Assembly (NCBI GenBank): GCA_035708065.1
Contig: DASSTC010000057.1
Coordinates: 17,425-81,424, forward strand
DNA: 64,000 bases
Origin: JAICUY01 sp035708065
GTDB lineage: Bacteria; Chloroflexota; Limnocylindria; QHBO01
Direction of reading: 5' to 3'
Shown here one piece after another: positions 25,342 to 33,902 of the stretch; position 1 is the stretch's first letter, and each line of letters opens with the position of its first letter. Below the pieces are notes generated by a model that made no database searches, had not been told where the DNA came from, and saw nothing but the letters and a program-made list of their open reading frames with translations. Both the position numbers and the translations under genes were made by a program.

Positions 25342-27591
25342 TCACCTTTCGCGATGTGGTTGCGAGGAAGCCGGCTGGAAGGCGCGCAGTCGCAGCGAGT
25401 TGCTGACCACGCTCACGCTGGAGAGTGCCATGGCGCCGGCAGCCAGGGCTGGGCTGAGGGTCAGGCCCAGCAGCGGGTACAGCACGCCAGCCGCCACCGG
25501 GATGAGCAGGATGTTGTAGCCGAACGCCCAGCCAAGGTTCTGGCGGATTACCCGCATCGTCGCCCGCGACAGACCGATGCCATCCGGCACGCTGCCCAGG
25601 TCGTCGCCCAGGATCGTGATGTCCGACGCCTCGAGCGCGACGTCGGCGCCGGTGCCGATGGCGATGCCCAGGTCCGCCTGGGCCAGCGCCGGCGCGTCAT
25701 TGATCCCATCGCCGACCATCGCGACGGTCGCGCCCTCTCGCTGCAGGCGATCGACCTGCGCGGCCTTCTCACCGGGGAGCACCTCGGCCAGGATCCGGTT
25801 CGGCGCGATGCCGGCCCGTTCGGCGATCCTTGCCGCCGTCGCGGCGCGGTCGCCGGTGATCATCCACACGTCGAGGCCGCGGTTTCGCAGCCTGGCGACC
25901 GCGTGGGCCGCCTCGGGACGGATGGTGTCGGCCACGCCGATGACGCCGGCCAGCTGGCCGTCGACGGCCACGAACACCGGCGAGTCGCTGGTTCGCGCTG
26001 CGTCGACCGCGATCCCGGCGTCGCGCAGCAGCCGTTCGGTGCCGATCAGCAGCGCATGCCCGTCGACCGTGGCGCGCACGCCGCCGCCGGCGATGGCTTC
26101 GAAGTGGCTGGCGTCGGGGACCGGCTGGCCGGCAGCCAGCGCGTGACGGACGATTGCCTCGGCGACCGGGTGCTCGCTGCCGCGCTCGGCGCCTGCGGCG
26201 AGTGCCAGCAGCTCCGCCTCCGGCATGTCGCGCGGCTCGACCGCGGTGACGCTCAGCGCACCGCGGGTCAGCGTGCCGGTCTTGTCGAGCACCACCGTGG
26301 TGATGCGCTGCGCTTCCTCGAGCGCCGTCCCGTTCCGCACCAGGATGCCGTGCTCGGCGCCCTTGCCGGTGCCCACCATGATCGCCGTCGGCGTGGCGAG
26401 GCCCATGGCGCATGGGCAGGCGATGATCAGCACCGCGATCGCGCTCGACAGCGCGAAGGGCAGCCGTGGCTCCGGACCGAACAGCATCCAGGTCGCGAAC
26501 GTCAGCAGCGCCACGCCCACGACGGCGGGCACGAACCAGCCGGTGACGCGGTCCGCGAGCCGCTGGATCGGCGCCTTCGAGCCCTGTGCCTGCTCGACCA
26601 GCCGGACGATCTGCTCCAGCGCGGTGTCGCTGCCGACCTTCTCGGCACGCATCACGAAGGACCCGCTCGTGTTGAGCGTCGCGCCGATCACGCGATCGCC
26701 CGCGACCTTCTCGACGGGGAGCGACTCGCCGGTGAGCATCGATTCGTCGAGGGCGGAGGCGCCATCGGTCAGGATGCCGTCGACCGGGACCTTGTCCCCC
26801 GGACGCACGCGCAGCAGGTCGCCCTCGCGCACCTGATCGACCGGCAGGTCGAACTCGACGCCGTTGCGGATCACCCGCGCGGTGGCCGGTCGCAGCTCGA
26901 GCAGCGCCCTGATGGCGCCCGACGCACGACCCTTGGCACGCGCTTCGAGCCATCGGCCGAACAGGATCAGGCCGATGATCACCGCCGCGCTGTCGTAGTA
27001 CGTCTCGAGCGTCAGGCCGGCGTCGGTGACGACCTCGGGGAGCAGCGTGACGAACAGCGAATAGCCGTACGCCGCCAGGGTGCCCATCGCCACCAGCGTG
27101 TTCATGTTGAGGTCGCCGTGGGGCAGACCCTTCGCCGCCGGCACGATGAAGCGCCGGCCGAGCACGAACTGGACGATCGTGGCCGGCACGAGGAGCCAGA
27201 CGTTGATGCGTTCCATCGGCCAGGGCGCACCGCCCGGCCAGAACATGACCGCCATCATCGCCAGGCCGATGCCGGTCGCGGCCAGCGCCTGCCAGAGCAG
27301 GTCGCGCTGCTCGCGCTCGGCGGCTTCCTGGACCTGGCCGGCTTCGTCGCCGGTCGCCGCCGCATCGGTCCGGCGCACGTCATAGCCCGCCGCCCGGATG
27401 GTGTCGACGATCCCGGCGCGATCGATGCGCGCCGGATCGAAGTGCACCGTGGCTCGCTCGGTGGCGAGATTGACGGTCGCCTGCGCCACGCCGTCGGCCC
27501 TGTTGAGGTAACGCTCGATGCGGTTGACGCACGACGCGCAGGTCATGCCGATGACCGGCAGCGTGAGCTCGGTGTCAGCGTTGGTCGCCAT
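25342..27591 (-). CDS. copA: Heavy-metal P1B-type ATPase (CopA-like copper exporter)
   Basis: 749 residues. An N-terminal HMA domain has GMTCASCVNRIE. Eight membrane helices follow. The metal-site motif is ACPCAMGLATPTA (CPC), the phosphorylation site VVLDKTGTLTRG, the P1B-specific SEHPVAEAIV, and the hinge MVGDGINDAPALAQADLG. CPC with a single CxxC HMA indicates Cu(I) (P1B-1). It should pump Cu(I) out of the cytoplasm. First gene of the CopA-YHS-VIT1 operon, with a small inverted repeat overlapping its start. Confidence 0.93.
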   Translation of the reverse strand: MATNADTELTLPVIGMTCASCVNRIERYLNRADGVAQATVNLATERATVHFDPARIDRAGIVDTIRAAGYDVRRTDAAATGDEAGQVQEAAEREQRDLLWQALAATGIGLAMMAVMFWPGGAPWPMERINVWLLVPATIVQFVLGRRFIVPAAKGLPHGDLNMNTLVAMGTLAAYGYSLFVTLLPEVVTDAGLTLETYYDSAAVIIGLILFGRWLEARAKGRASGAIRALLELRPATARVIRNGVEFDLPVDQVREGDLLRVRPGDKVPVDGILTDGASALDESMLTGESLPVEKVAGDRVIGATLNTSGSFVMRAEKVGSDTALEQIVRLVEQAQGSKAPIQRLADRVTGWFVPAVVGVALLTFATWMLFGPEPRLPFALSSAIAVLIIACPCAMGLATPTAIMVGTGKGAEHGILVRNGTALEEAQRITTVVLDKTGTLTRGALSVTAVEPRDMPEAELLALAAGAERGSEHPVAEAIVRHALAAGQPVPDASHFEAIAGGGVRATVDGHALLIGTERLLRDAGIAVDAARTSDSPVFVAVDGQLAGVIGVADTIRPEAAHAVARLRNRGLDVWMITGDRAATAARIAERAGIAPNRILAEVLPGEKAAQVDRLQREGATVAMVGDGINDAPALAQADLGIAIGTGADVALEASDITILGDDLGSVPDGIGLSRATMRVIRQNLGWAFGYNILLIPVAAGVLYPLLGLTLSPALAAGAMALSSVSVVSNSLRLRAFQPASSQPHRER

Positions 27592-27606
27592 ACTGCTGGG
27601 GAGTAT
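27590..27606. promoter_or_regulatory. Inverted repeat at copA start
   Basis: ATACTGCTGGGGAGTAT: half-sites ATACT and AGTAT with a 7-nt spacer containing GGGG. It overlaps the start codon of the copper ATPase. AT-ended, G/C-centred repeats of this size are used by CsoR-type copper repressors, but no such regulator gene is in the window. Confidence 0.35.
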
Positions 27607-27631
27607 ACCGCGAGCGGGAAAATCCATCGAC

Positions 27632-27790
27632 CGCCGGCAGGTGACTCTATCGGAGAACGAAGCGGCTGAACGGTGCCTTTGCGGTGCCTTCCACCGCCGC
27701 CGGAGCCAGCCTGTGGCGATTTTGCCGGAGGAAGTCGGCGAACCGAGCTCCGCGAGCCGCTCGTTCGCTGATAGGGCCACCTGCTGGCTG
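27632..27790. repeat. MITE-like inverted-repeat element, copy A
   Basis: 159 bp with imperfect terminal inverted repeats. The left arm contains GCAGGTGACTCTATCGGAGA (27637-27656). The right arm contains TCGTTCGCTGATAGGGCCAC (27761-27780), whose reverse complement agrees at roughly four of five positions. The element has no coding capacity. It matches copies B and C in terminal sequence and fills the gap between copA and glycogen synthase. Confidence 0.7.
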
Positions 27791-27836
27791 CTGAGCGTCG
27801 GCGATGGGCACCCAGCCGCTGCTAGCCTACAAACCG

Positions 27837-29015
27837 ATGCGCGCGCTGATCCTGACCAACGAGTTCCCGCCGACGATCTACGGCGGCGCGGGCGTGCACG
27901 TCGGTGAGCTGACACGCGCGCTGCGGCAGCTCATCGAGGTCGAGGTGCGCACCTTCGGTGACGACCAGGTCGACGAGCCGGGCTGGCAGGTGACCGGCTT
28001 CCCGGCGGACGAGCGCTTTGGCGGAGTGTTCAAGACGCTCGAGCGCGACATCCACATGGCGGCGCCGCCGACCGAGGCCGACGTCGTCCATGCGCATACC
28101 TGGTACACCCACCTGGCGGCGGTGCTCACCAGGCTCAACGCCGGCATCCCGCTGGTCGTGACGGTTCACTCGCTCGAGCCGCTGCGCCCGTGGAAGCGCG
28201 AGCAGCTCGGCGGCGGCTACGACGTTTCGAGCTGGATCGAGAAGACCGCGCTCGAGATGGCCGATGCGGTGATCGCCGTCAGCCGCGAGACGCGCGACGA
28301 CGTGCTGCGCCTGTTCGACGTGCGGCCGGAGCGGGTCCACGTCATCCACAACGGCATCGATGCCGACTTCTTCCACCCGGTCGTCGAGACCGATGCCCTC
28401 GAGCGGCACGGCGTCGACCCGTCGCGGCCGTACGTCCTGTTCGTCGGTCGCATCACGCGGCAGAAGGGGATCGTCCACCTGGTGCGCGCCATCGCGCAGC
28501 TCGACCCCGGCATCGGTGTGGTCCTGTGCGCCGGACAGCCCGACACCCCGGAGATCGCGCGGGAGATGGAGGAGGGAGTGGCGGCCGCTCGGGCGCATCG
28601 GTCGAACGTGGTCTGGATCCCGGAAATGGTCAGCCGCGAAGCGGTCCGGCAGCTGTACAGCCATGCCGCCGTGTTCTGCTGTCCATCGGTCTACGAGCCG
28701 TTCGGGATCATCAACCTCGAGGCGATGGCCTGCGAGACGCCGGTCGTGGCCAGTGCGGTGGGCGGCATCCCGGAGGTCGTCGTCGAGGGCGAGACCGGTG
28801 TCCTGGTGCCCCTCGAGCTGGCGGCGCCGATGCAGCCGGCCGACGCCGCGCGCTTCGAGGATGACCTGGCCGACGCGATCAACGCGCTCATGGCCGATCC
28901 GGGGCGGCGACGGGCGATGGGCGAAGCCGGTCGCCGCCGGGCCGTCGAGTCGTTCGGCTGGGACGCGATCGCCCGACGCACCATCGAGCTGTACGCTGCG
29001 ACGGGGTCCGCATGA
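27837..29015 (+). CDS. glgA: Glycogen synthase, GT4-type (actinobacterial GlgA/GlgM-like)
   Basis: 392 residues. The N-terminus RALILTNEFPPTIYGGAGVHVGELT is the hallmark of this glycogen synthase group. The GT-B C-terminal half has LFVGRITRQKGIVHLV and the nucleotide-sugar site PSVYEPFGIINLEAMAC with the E-x7-E pattern. It transfers glucose from ADP-glucose (or makes maltose 1-phosphate in the GlgM variant) for glycogen synthesis. TAGCCT lies 8 nt before the ATG. No other glycogen genes are nearby. Confidence 0.9.
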   Translation: MRALILTNEFPPTIYGGAGVHVGELTRALRQLIEVEVRTFGDDQVDEPGWQVTGFPADERFGGVFKTLERDIHMAAPPTEADVVHAHTWYTHLAAVLTRLNAGIPLVVTVHSLEPLRPWKREQLGGGYDVSSWIEKTALEMADAVIAVSRETRDDVLRLFDVRPERVHVIHNGIDADFFHPVVETDALERHGVDPSRPYVLFVGRITRQKGIVHLVRAIAQLDPGIGVVLCAGQPDTPEIAREMEEGVAAARAHRSNVVWIPEMVSREAVRQLYSHAAVFCCPSVYEPFGIINLEAMACETPVVASAVGGIPEVVVEGETGVLVPLELAAPMQPADAARFEDDLADAINALMADPGRRRAMGEAGRRRAVESFGWDAIARRTIELYAATGSA

Positions 29016-29028
29016 TGGCAGTGGCTCC

Positions 29029-29664
29029 CTAGCGGTCAGCCGCAACCCGCGACATCAGCGCCAGGGTGTTGCCCTCACCGTCCTCGAAAAAGGCCATCCA
29101 CTCCTCGTCGCCGCTCGCGTCATCGGTGAAGATCAGGTGCGGTGCACCGGTGAAGTGGACGCCGCGTGCCGTGAGCTCGGCGTGCTCCGTGCCGATGTCG
29201 TCGACCCGGAAGTAGAGGATGGAGCCCGGCTTCCACTCGTCAGCGCTCTTGCGGTGGAGGTAGAGCCGGGTGCCGGCCATGTCGAAGAAGGCCAGGTCAC
29301 CGAAGGTGAAGACGTGCGGCAGCCCGAGCACTTCCCCGTAGAAACGTTCGGCGCGAGCGACGTCTCCGACGTCGAGCGAGACCTGGCCGAGTGGCCCGAG
29401 GTGAAGGTCGCTGGTCATGGAGTCCTCCAGGGCGCGGTGCATGGGGCTCGACTGCGGGTAGCCCGGCCAGTGCCGGAGCTGCCTTGTCTCGACACCGAGC
29501 TTCGCGCTGATGTTGGCAAGGTGGTACTTCACCGCGTCGATGCTGGTGTGGCGCAGCCGCGCGATCTCCGCGCGCCCGAGCCCGTGGCGCACGAGGTCCA
29601 GGACTGCCCACTCGGCGGGCGTCAGGGTGTCCGGGTGCGGTGGCCGGCCGCGGCTGCGAGGCAT
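29029..29664 (-). CDS. LuxR-type HTH fused to glyoxalase/VOC domain
   Basis: 211 residues. The first 70 are a LuxR-like helix-turn-helix (LTPAEWAVLDLVRHGLGRAEIARL, TSIDAVKYHLANISAKLGV). Residues 85-211 form a vicinal-oxygen-chelate domain (GQVSLDVGDVARAERFYGEVLGL, DMAGTRLYLHRK, FFEDGEGNTLALMSRV) with His, His and Glu metal-ligand positions. The fusion suggests a one-component sensor whose VOC domain binds a small molecule. TACCCT 6 nt before ATG suggests a leaderless start. Confidence 0.85.
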   Translation of the reverse strand: MPRSRGRPPHPDTLTPAEWAVLDLVRHGLGRAEIARLRHTSIDAVKYHLANISAKLGVETRQLRHWPGYPQSSPMHRALEDSMTSDLHLGPLGQVSLDVGDVARAERFYGEVLGLPHVFTFGDLAFFDMAGTRLYLHRKSADEWKPGSILYFRVDDIGTEHAELTARGVHFTGAPHLIFTDDASGDEEWMAFFEDGEGNTLALMSRVAADR

Positions 29665-29698
29665 GCGGGCAGGGTAGAGGGGCGTGGCCCGAATTACC

Positions 29699-30913
29699 CT
29701 ACCCGCGACGTCGCCGGCGCAAGACACCGGCAACGCCGAGGCCGCCGAGCAGGAAGACGAGGCCGGCTGCCGGGAAGATGCCGTCGACGCCGGTCGCCCA
29801 CGCCACCAGGGCGCCGGCGGTCGGGCCGATGATGCCGGCGACGTACAGCGGCAGCAGGACGAGGTTGAGGGTGGCGGAGCGGCGCTCGGCGGGCGCCTCG
29901 GTGGCGATCAGGCCGAACATCATGGCCTGCACCGCTGCCTGGAATGCCGCGTAGATCGCCGCCAGCCCGGCCAGCAGCACCACGCCGGACGCCAGCGGCA
30001 TGAGGCCGACGACCACGCCGCCGCCGATCAACGAGGCGGCGAGCACTGGACGGAAGCCGATGCGGTCGCCGATCGGACCGGAGATCGGCGACACCAGCGC
30101 GCCGACGAGCGCTGCGGTGCCGGTGACCAGCGCGATCGCGCTGGCGAGCCCGGCGCCCGTTCCGAAGATGCGCTCGACCAGGATCGGCAGGAAGGGACGG
30201 AACATCTGGTTGGCGAGGATCGCCACCCCGAAGATCAGGAAGAGGCGCCGCACGGTCGCGTCGCGCAGCACGCCGACGATCGCGTCGCGTGCCAGCGGGA
30301 GCGTCCCGCCGGCCGGCACGATCTCGGGCCGGATCTCGCGGGTGCCGACCAGCAGGACCACGACGATCGCCGCGGACAGGGCCGCGGACAGCGCGAACAC
30401 CGCGGGCAGCGGCAGGTGCAGGCCGTCGACCATCAGTCCGGCGATGACCGGGCCGATGGCGAAGCCGATGGGACTGGTCGCGCCGAACAGCGCGCTCATC
30501 GTGCCGATCCGGTGCCGCGGCGTGACGTCGCGCAGGGCCGCCAACATCACCCCGGTGTTGCCCAGCTGCAGCCCGGTGAGCAGCAGCGCGCCGCCCAGCT
30601 GCCACGGTTCGCGCGCCGCGGCGACCGCGCCGAAGACGACCGCTTCGACGACGGCGCTGCGCACGATCACCGCCCGGCGGCTGTACTTGTCGGCCCACAC
30701 GCCCCAGAACGGCACGAGCAGGATGCCGAAGACGAAGATCAGCGAGGTGAAGATGCCGGTGAACGCCGGGATGTCGGCCTCGGGCAGGCCAACCTCGCGC
30801 AGCCGCAGCGGCAGGAAGGCGAAGATCTGGCTGACACCGAGCGCCTCGATCGTCGAAGTGACGCCGTAGGCGAGCAGCAGCGAGCGCCAGCCCTGCCGAG
30901 CGGGGGAGTCCAC
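29699..30913 (-). CDS. MFS transporter
   Basis: 404 residues with 12 hydrophobic segments. PFWGVWADKYSRRAVIVRSA is the loop 2-3 motif and GPIGDRIGFRPVLAASLIGG its second-half counterpart. It resembles drug/metabolite efflux MFS proteins. The start is GTG with TAGACT (30920-30925) 6 nt upstream. It lies 35 bp upstream of the HTH-VOC gene on the same strand, so it may be co-transcribed and possibly controlled by it. Confidence 0.87.
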   Translation of the reverse strand: MDSPARQGWRSLLLAYGVTSTIEALGVSQIFAFLPLRLREVGLPEADIPAFTGIFTSLIFVFGILLVPFWGVWADKYSRRAVIVRSAVVEAVVFGAVAAAREPWQLGGALLLTGLQLGNTGVMLAALRDVTPRHRIGTMSALFGATSPIGFAIGPVIAGLMVDGLHLPLPAVFALSAALSAAIVVVLLVGTREIRPEIVPAGGTLPLARDAIVGVLRDATVRRLFLIFGVAILANQMFRPFLPILVERIFGTGAGLASAIALVTGTAALVGALVSPISGPIGDRIGFRPVLAASLIGGGVVVGLMPLASGVVLLAGLAAIYAAFQAAVQAMMFGLIATEAPAERRSATLNLVLLPLYVAGIIGPTAGALVAWATGVDGIFPAAGLVFLLGGLGVAGVLRRRRRG

Positions 30914-30974
30914 GCCGCGAGTCTATCGACGACCGATGCCCCGGGCCGGTAATGTGCTGCCGGAGGCGGATGAC

Positions 30975-31952
30975 ATGAGCACGAGATACGAACCTGCGCG
31001 ACGCGGCGCGCTGATCGGCGGCATCTGGCTGGTGGGCCTGGGCCTGATCTTCCTCGCCCAGCAGCTGCTCGAGATCCCCTGGTCGCAGGCGTGGCCGCTG
31101 TTCCTGATCCTGGCCGGCATCGCCGGGGCGGCGCAGATCCTGTTCGGCTTCGGCGGGTGGGCAGGCTCTGTCGCCTGGATGCGCTGGATCTGGCCGGTCC
31201 TGCTCGTCGGCCTGGGCGTGCTGTTCCTGGGGGTCACCACCGGCACGTGGGGCATCCGCTTCGGCGACCTGGTCACCTGGTGGCCGCTACTGCTGGTGGG
31301 CATCGGCGTCCTGTTCCTGATCGGCGCGGTCTGGCCCGGCCAGCGGCGCTCGGCGCAGGAAGCGGTGTCGATGGATGCCGAGGGCGTGTCACGCGCCGAG
31401 GTCGTGGTGCGCTTCGGCGCCGGTGAGCTCGCGATCGGTGCCGGTCGCAGGGGCAAGCTGGTCGAGGGCGAGTTCGTTGGCGGTGTCGTCGCCAAGCGGC
31501 CGTCGCGCGAGCGCGTCGAGCTCAGCCCGGACATGGAGCGCGGCGCGTGGTGGGGCGGGGAGCGGCTCGACTGGGACGTCCGCCTGGCGCCGGACATCGA
31601 GCTCGACCTGCGGATCGAGGGCGGGGCGAGCCGCAGCGCGCTCGACCTGCGTGAGCTGCGGGTGCGGCGGCTGGATCTCAGGACGGGCGCCAGCCAGACC
31701 AACGTGCGCTTGCCGGCGCATGGCGCCACGGCGGTGCGTGCGGATGCCGGCGCCGCGCAGGTGAGCTTCGACGTGCCGCCCGGCGTGGCGGCCCGTATTC
31801 GCTCGCAGATGGTCGTCGGCGCGACCGATGTCGACGAGTCGCGCTTCCCGAAGCTCGACCGCGGCCGCTACGAGTCGCCTGACTTCGCGACCGCCGCGGA
31901 TCGCGTCGAGATCGACGTCCGCGGCGGCATGGGCAACGTCCGGATCAGCTGA
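30975..31952 (+). CDS. LiaF/DUF5668-like membrane protein
   Basis: 325 residues. GGAGGCGG lies 7 nt before ATG at 30975. The first 125 residues carry four short hydrophobic hairpins (GALIGGIWLVGLGLIFLAQ, AWPLFLILAGIAG, WIWPVLLVGLGVLFLGV, WWPLLLVGIGVLFLIG), the DUF5668 repeat. The C-terminal 200 residues are a beta-rich domain with repeated strands (ELAIGAG, RLDLRTGASQTNVRLP, GGMGNVRIS) as in LiaF/YvqF. Relatives sense cell-envelope stress; no partner kinase is adjacent. Confidence 0.75.
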   Translation: MSTRYEPARRGALIGGIWLVGLGLIFLAQQLLEIPWSQAWPLFLILAGIAGAAQILFGFGGWAGSVAWMRWIWPVLLVGLGVLFLGVTTGTWGIRFGDLVTWWPLLLVGIGVLFLIGAVWPGQRRSAQEAVSMDAEGVSRAEVVVRFGAGELAIGAGRRGKLVEGEFVGGVVAKRPSRERVELSPDMERGAWWGGERLDWDVRLAPDIELDLRIEGGASRSALDLRELRVRRLDLRTGASQTNVRLPAHGATAVRADAGAAQVSFDVPPGVAARIRSQMVVGATDVDESRFPKLDRGRYESPDFATAADRVEIDVRGGMGNVRIS

Positions 31953-31973
31953 GCGCACTCACCTGATCGCGGA

Positions 31974-32552
31974 TCAGGCTCGCCGGTCGAACACCTCTCC
32001 GGGCTGCCACGGCGTGCCGAGCGCGGGGAGCAGCCAGCGGTCGAGGCCGAGCCAGCCGGCATTGCGCCACGCGAGCACCAGCAGCGTGCCGAGGATGATC
32101 AGGATCGGGTTGCTGCTCACCGTGCCGGCCAGCAGGTAGTTCGCGTTCATCACGATCCCGAAGAACGCCGCGATGCCGGTCAACGCACCGAGGATCAGCG
32201 CCAGGCCGACGGCCAGCTCGCCGATCGTCACCAGCCAGCCGAAGATGCCGGCGTTGGGGACGACCACGTTCTGCAGGAACCAGGCGTACCAGCCGGTGAC
32301 GTCGGGATGATCGCCGCCGGTCTTGGCGAGCGCCCCCTGCGCGAAGCCGTTCACCGCGGCGCCGGCCTGCGCGCCGGTCCACGCCGGCGAGCCGAGCTTG
32401 CCGAGCCCCGACGACAGCCATTCGTAGCCGAGGTAGAGGCGCACGATGAGCCAGATCCACGAGGCGCGCGTGTCCGCAAACAACCACCGGGCGAACGGCG
32501 GCTCGCGCAGCTCGCCGGGTTGCGGGCCTGTCCCCCGCGCAAGAGCGGTCAT
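31974..32552 (-). CDS. DoxX family membrane protein
   Basis: 192 residues. Four membrane helices with the DoxX pattern: IWLIVRLYLGYEWLSSGLGKL, FGWLVTIGELAVGLALILG, AAFFGIVMNANYLLAG and ILIILGTLLVLAWRNAGWLGLDRWLLP. A GGGAGAG ribosome site precedes ATG at 32552. DoxX proteins include the large subunit of archaeal thiosulfate:quinone oxidoreductase and a mycobacterial redox-complex partner (DoxX-SseA-SodA). A second DoxX gene is at 62027. Confidence 0.87.
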   Translation of the reverse strand: MTALARGTGPQPGELREPPFARWLFADTRASWIWLIVRLYLGYEWLSSGLGKLGSPAWTGAQAGAAVNGFAQGALAKTGGDHPDVTGWYAWFLQNVVVPNAGIFGWLVTIGELAVGLALILGALTGIAAFFGIVMNANYLLAGTVSSNPILIILGTLLVLAWRNAGWLGLDRWLLPALGTPWQPGEVFDRRA

Positions 32553-32654
32553 CACATCTCTCCCTAGAACCAATCCGATTCGGGACCGATGGCTCGCACG
32601 TCACGTGCCGTCTGGCCCTGCCCCCGCCGGTGGCGCAGCTCGCATTGTTGCAGC

Positions 32655-33182
32655 ATGCATGGCGACTTCGTCCAGTCCCAGGCCGCACACGACGACGTTC
32701 CATCCGGGATGTCGCACCTGGTCGTGGTCGCCGACACGGACCTTCCCACCGATGCCTTCCGTCGCGCGGTCGTCGAGGACGATCCGGCCTGGATCGGTGG
32801 CCGCATGCCGGACGCCGCCGCGCCCGCCGGGATGTCGCGGCATCTGACGGGTCTGGGGCTGCACATCGTCGATCACAGCGGGGCGTTGCTGCGCAAGGCC
32901 GCGTTCGTGGACATCGGTCCGCTCCGGAGCGTGGGGGACGGGTTCGAGGTCGAGATCGGCTGGTGCGCAGCGACGCTGGCGCCGCTCTTCCCGGTCTTCG
33001 CCGGGCGGCTGGCGGTCGCCGAGGGCCAGCTGCGCATCGAGGGCTGGTACGCGCCGCCGGGCGGCATCGTCGGCCGGGTCGCCGACCGGATGCTGCTGAA
33101 CCTCGCCGCGCGCGGAACGGCGCGCTGGCTGCTCGCCGCGCTCGCCGACGTGGTGCGCTCGCGCGACGTGCGGGTCGCCTAG
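32655..33182 (+). CDS. Hypothetical protein
   Basis: 175 residues from ATG at 32655. No family recognised. It has hydrophobic strands (HLVVVADTDLP, LGLHIVDHSGALLRKAAFVDIGP) and a C-terminal half that could form amphipathic helices near a membrane (IVGRVADRMLLNLAARGTARWLLAALADVV). No signal peptide or catalytic motif. Divergent from DoxX and convergent with devR. Confidence 0.6.
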   Translation: MHGDFVQSQAAHDDVPSGMSHLVVVADTDLPTDAFRRAVVEDDPAWIGGRMPDAAAPAGMSRHLTGLGLHIVDHSGALLRKAAFVDIGPLRSVGDGFEVEIGWCAATLAPLFPVFAGRLAVAEGQLRIEGWYAPPGGIVGRVADRMLLNLAARGTARWLLAALADVVRSRDVRVA

Positions 33183-33224
33183 CCGCTCGTCACCGCGGCG
33201 GTCGCGGCGTCGAACGGCGTTGCG

Positions 33225-33902
33225 TCAGCCGCGGTCGAGTCCGTGCTTGGCGACGAACGCGGCGGCCTGCGCGCGACGCTGCAGGTCGAGCTTGGCGAGA
33301 ATGCTGCTCACGTAGTTCTTCACCGTCTTGTCGGAGAGGAAGACCTCGGCGGCGATCTCCTTGTTCGTCTTCCCCTCGGCGACCAGCAGCAGGATCTTGC
33401 GCTCCTGGGCGGTGAGCTCGGCGAGCTCGTCGTGCTCGTCGCCCGATGCGGCGCGCCGGACGCGCTCGAGCACGCGCTCGGTGACGGCCGGGTCCAGCAG
33501 CGAGTCGCCGCGGCCGACGGCCTCGAGCGCGGCGACCAGGTCGCGACCGCGCACCTGCTTGAGCAGGTAGCCGCTCGCCCCGGCGATGATCGCCGACAGG
33601 ACGGCCTCCTCGTCCGGGTAGCTGGTCAGCATGACGACCCGGGTCTGCGGCATCTCGGCACGGATCTCCCGGCAGGCCTCGATCCCCGAGCCGTCCGGCA
33701 GCCGCACGTCCATCACCACCAGGTCGGGCTGGAACTTGCGCGCCGCGGCCAGCGACTCGGCGACCGTCCCTGCCTGCGCGACCACGGTGAACTCCGGCCG
33801 GCGCTCGAGCAGCGCCACGAGGCCCTGTCGCACGATCTCGTGGTCGTCCACGACCAGCAGCCGCAGTGGATGCGTCGCGTCGTGGATCGTGTCCTGTGTC
33901 AT
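33225..33902 (-). CDS. devR: DevR/DosR-like NarL-family response regulator
   Basis: 225 residues. Receiver: VVDDHEIVRQGL, phosphoacceptor in LVVMDVRLPDGSGIEACREI, TSYPDEEAVLSAIIAGASG and the Lys of YLLKQV. Output: LuxR-type HTH with LTAQERKILLLVAEGKTNKEIA and recognition helix LSDKTVKNYVSSILAKL. Order, length and these segments closely follow mycobacterial DevR (DosR), including the KTVKNYVS recognition helix. It is coupled to the DevS-like kinase by a 4-bp overlap. Predicted to activate the stress and hypoxia genes to the right. Confidence 0.9.
   Translation of the reverse strand: MTQDTIHDATHPLRLLVVDDHEIVRQGLVALLERRPEFTVVAQAGTVAESLAAARKFQPDLVVMDVRLPDGSGIEACREIRAEMPQTRVVMLTSYPDEEAVLSAIIAGASGYLLKQVRGRDLVAALEAVGRGDSLLDPAVTERVLERVRRAASGDEHDELAELTAQERKILLLVAEGKTNKEIAAEVFLSDKTVKNYVSSILAKLDLQRRAQAAAFVAKHGLDRG

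Noticed and set aside
25243..27669. 808-codon plus-strand frame opposite copA
   Set aside because: Rich in His, Arg, Gln and Asp with no recognisable fold; mirrors the P-type ATPase codons.
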